DNA from: an uncultured Chthoniobacterales bacterium
Lineage (GTDB): Bacteria > Verrucomicrobiota > Verrucomicrobiia > Chthoniobacterales > UBA10450
Assembly: GCA_902805675.1 (NCBI GenBank)
Contig: CADCTA010000018.1
Location: 1 to 64,000 of the forward strand
Length of the DNA: 64,000 nt
Reading direction: 5' to 3'
Part shown: positions 62,583 to 64,000 of the stretch, in pieces
Numbering within the stretch: position 1 is the stretch's first letter
How the letters are laid out: the number at the start of each line of letters is the position of its first letter
Made by a program: the position numbers and the translations under genes
The notes under the pieces: model-generated
What the model saw: the letters and a program-made list of their open reading frames with translations, nothing else
Databases searched by the model: none
What the model was told of the DNA's origin: nothing

Positions 62583-62903
62583 CTAGACTTTGCTGCCGGG
62601 CTCGACGGTTTCCGTCGGCGTCGGGCGCACGACACTATCGCCCGCCGCGTTCTCGATCCGCGGGATTGTGGCGGGGAGCGTAGAGCCTGCCGGGCGAACA
62701 TCGGTGCTCGCGGCGACATCGGTCTTCCCGGCGGTATGGAGCTCGTCGCTGAACTCGTCCTTTGCCTTCTGGAACTCCTTGATCGCCTGGCCCATCCCTC
62801 GGGCGAGCTCAGGCAGCTTTCGCGCACCGAAGAGGACGAGAATGATCAGCAGGATCAGGATCAACTCCTGACCGCCGATATTCATGAACGCGAGCGGCAT
62901 CAT
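62583..62903 (-). CDS. tatA: Sec-independent translocase subunit TatA
   Basis: Pore-forming part of the twin-arginine translocase. About 106 aa: one membrane helix (GQELILILLIILVLFG) then the amphipathic motif FGARKLPELARGMGQAIKEF typical of TatA/E, and a variable hydrophilic tail (about 50 residues, Thr/Pro/Glu). ATG 62903, 62900 or 62885 are possible starts; 62903 includes MPLAFMNIGGQE, as in relatives. No tatB/tatC next to it. Confidence 0.92.
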   Translation of the reverse strand: MMPLAFMNIGGQELILILLIILVLFGARKLPELARGMGQAIKEFQKAKDEFSDELHTAGKTDVAASTDVRPAGSTLPATIPRIENAAGDSVVRPTPTETVEPGSKV

Positions 62904-62986
62904 GCAGCGGCAAGATGAGGCTGGAGGCGTAAGTTGCAAGGCATTTCAGCGCCCGGCGGCAGACACGTTCCTCCCTAACGGAGCAA

Positions 62987-63859
62987 CTAATCGGCTCTGC
63001 GCCTGCTCGTCCACCTGCGCCGAATCGAGACCATCACCACCGCGGCCGCGCCGCTCGTCAGCCCCAGCAGTATCGCAGCGGGGGCCGACTGCCTGTTGAT
63101 CATCGGAGCTATGCTCAGCCACAGCACAGCGATGCCCGTTACCGCCACCGCCGCTCGTTCAGGCGCAGATAGACCTCGTGCCCGCAGGCCGTGCACCCAT
63201 GCGACGGTGATGCCTGATGCCCCCAAAACAACAGAGACTAGCACGCCAGCAGATCCACCGAAGCCGGCAGCTGATGCCGCCAGCAGCAATGCGCACGCAA
63301 TCAGAGGGAGCCGCCAGCCTGGCCACAGCTGCACCATGCGTGGCGCCGCACACGGCAGCGCTTCGGGGAACAGGAAGAAGCGCAACGATCGCCACTCGGC
63401 CAGAAGGGCGGTGACATTCAGGAGCAACAGGAAAGCATTCGCGTAGCTGGTGCCGCTCCAGTGGTTCGCCAGGGTGTAGGCGAGAATGCCGGCATTCATC
63501 GGCACCAGGGCCAGCAATCCCAACAGCGCCCATCGCCCGCTAAGCACCAGCGCGCCGACGGCAACTTGTGACAACGCGAGGAAGGGCCAGACGCTTTCCA
63601 GCCCCGGCGAGAACGCCGCAGTTGGCGGTCCGATCAGGCCGCCGAACTGACCCTGCGTCAACTTTGCCAGCCCCGCGGATGCGAATACATAGCCCAGCAG
63701 CAGCCGCACGAGCAGCAGGTAGAGGTCGGACACCCGTAGCTGCCGATCGTCGGCTGCATCGACGCAACGGCTCGCCGGCCCGGGTGGCACCGGGTCATTG
63801 CGCGGGAGCATTCCGTCGAGCGTAGGTAACGTGTCGAAGCGCGTCGCGATCTGCCGCAT
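62987..63859 (-). CDS. Polytopic membrane protein, DoxX/MauE-like N-terminal half
   Basis: 290 aa with about 7-8 hydrophobic helices. The N-terminal part, LYLLLVRLLLGYVFASAGLA followed by KLTQGQFGG, GLESVWPFLALSQVAVGALV and GRWALLGLLALVPMNAGILA, resembles the DoxX/MauE four-helix fold; the second half (three helices) is not recognised. The first 40 residues are hydrophilic and may be an overlong start. Function unknown; convergent or downstream of nothing obvious, followed by glnA on the same strand. Confidence 0.65.
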   Translation of the reverse strand: MRQIATRFDTLPTLDGMLPRNDPVPPGPASRCVDAADDRQLRVSDLYLLLVRLLLGYVFASAGLAKLTQGQFGGLIGPPTAAFSPGLESVWPFLALSQVAVGALVLSGRWALLGLLALVPMNAGILAYTLANHWSGTSYANAFLLLLNVTALLAEWRSLRFFLFPEALPCAAPRMVQLWPGWRLPLIACALLLAASAAGFGGSAGVLVSVVLGASGITVAWVHGLRARGLSAPERAAVAVTGIAVLWLSIAPMINRQSAPAAILLGLTSGAAAVVMVSIRRRWTSRRRAD

Positions 63860-63873
63860 CCGCTCGCGGTCGA

Positions 63874-64000
63874 CTACACGTCGTAGTACATCGCGAACTC
63901 GTACGGGTGCGGGCGCAGCCGCAGCGTGTCGTATTCCTTCTGCTTCATCTCGATCCAGTTGTTGATGAAGTCGGGATTGAACACGTCGCCTTTGAGCAGG
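63874..64000 (-). CDS. glnA: Glutamine synthetase, C-terminal end (runs off the window)
   Basis: Minus strand codes [20 protein letters not shown] then [21 protein letters not shown] and a TAG stop at 63876-63874. The helix ending in ..HPxEFxMYYxV is the universal C-terminus of type I glutamine synthetase, the ammonia-assimilating enzyme. Only 42 codons are in the window; the adenylylation tyrosine and active site lie outside. Confidence 0.92.
   Translation of the reverse strand, partial: LLKGDVFNPDFINNWIEMKQKEYDTLRLRPHPYEFAMYYDV

Overview
The window is a dense, high-GC (about 60-65% by eye) bacterial chromosome segment with 60 protein-coding genes called (two cut by the window edges), three tRNAs, no rRNA, no prophage, no CRISPR and no transposase. 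The gene set (PilM/N/O/P-like operon, BatB-BatC fusion operon, chlamydia/verrucomicrobia-like ValRS, long-form IspH, Ku, CstA, paired LpxL-type acyltransferases, Sec/lipoprotein signals) points to a Gram-negative member of the Planctomycetes-Verrucomicrobia-Chlamydiae group, most likely a soil Verrucomicrobiota (Chthoniobacterales-like). That placement is an inference from gene content and was not tested by a tree.

Layout. 1-1.3 kb: start of asd, an L,D-transpeptidase and a tiny lipoprotein with a clear terminator. 1.4-5.9 kb: histidine catabolism hutH-hutU-hutI. 5.9-9.3 kb: tig-clpP-clpX proteostasis cluster. 9.6-16.2 kb: cinA, a second L,D-transpeptidase, a secreted lysozyme-like protein, an FKBP isomerase, nadD-rsfS, nagZ and a zinc-ribbon coiled-coil protein. 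16.4-24.3 kb: ychF, tRNA-Pro, a small membrane protein, a histone-deacetylase-like hydrolase, an M3 peptidase, a cupredoxin-like protein, a GT-C/TPR membrane protein, tRNA-Val and OsmC. 24.5-33.3 kb: glyS, a Cys-rich secreted protein and a cusB-cusA heavy-metal efflux pair, a FAD/Rieske oxidoreductase and a YjbR protein. 33.3-40.4 kb: murI-amidase, valS, cstA. 40.4-44.8 kb: pilM-N-O-P-like operon and a conserved protein of unknown function. 44.9-55 kb: uvsE, a DUF2945 protein and the moxR/DUF58/DUF4381/batA/batB-C/batD/batE operon. 55-64 kb: der, pgsA, tRNA-Leu, two acyltransferases, a third L,D-transpeptidase, ispH, ku, tatA, a membrane protein and the end of glnA.

The most unusual feature is a family of dispersed palindromic elements (seven of type A, two of type B, one of a third kind). 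One type A copy is split: its two 51-bp arms (53591-53641 and 53985-54035) enclose a GIY-YIG nuclease gene instead of a short loop. This 445-bp unit sits inside the Bat operon between moxR and the DUF58 gene, and it keeps an unbroken chain of overlapping stop/start codons: moxR TAATG, a 27-codon repeat-encoded leader ending ATGA, the nuclease ending TAGTG, then DUF58. Removing exactly 445 bp in silico puts an ATG that overlaps the moxR stop in frame with DUF58, which looks like the empty site. Another type A copy supplies or is translated into the N-terminus of BatD. This suggests a palindromic repeat mobilised by, or carrying, a GIY-YIG nuclease, and able to enter operons without breaking translation.

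Many genes in the window overlap by 4 nt (hutH/hutU, tig/clpP, pilN/pilO/pilP-like, batA/batB-C, batD/batE, and the two acyltransferases), so translational coupling is a general habit of this genome. Cell-envelope work is over-represented: three YkuD transpeptidases, NagZ, MurI, an amidase, a lysozyme-like protein, two lipid A acyltransferases, PgsA and TatA.
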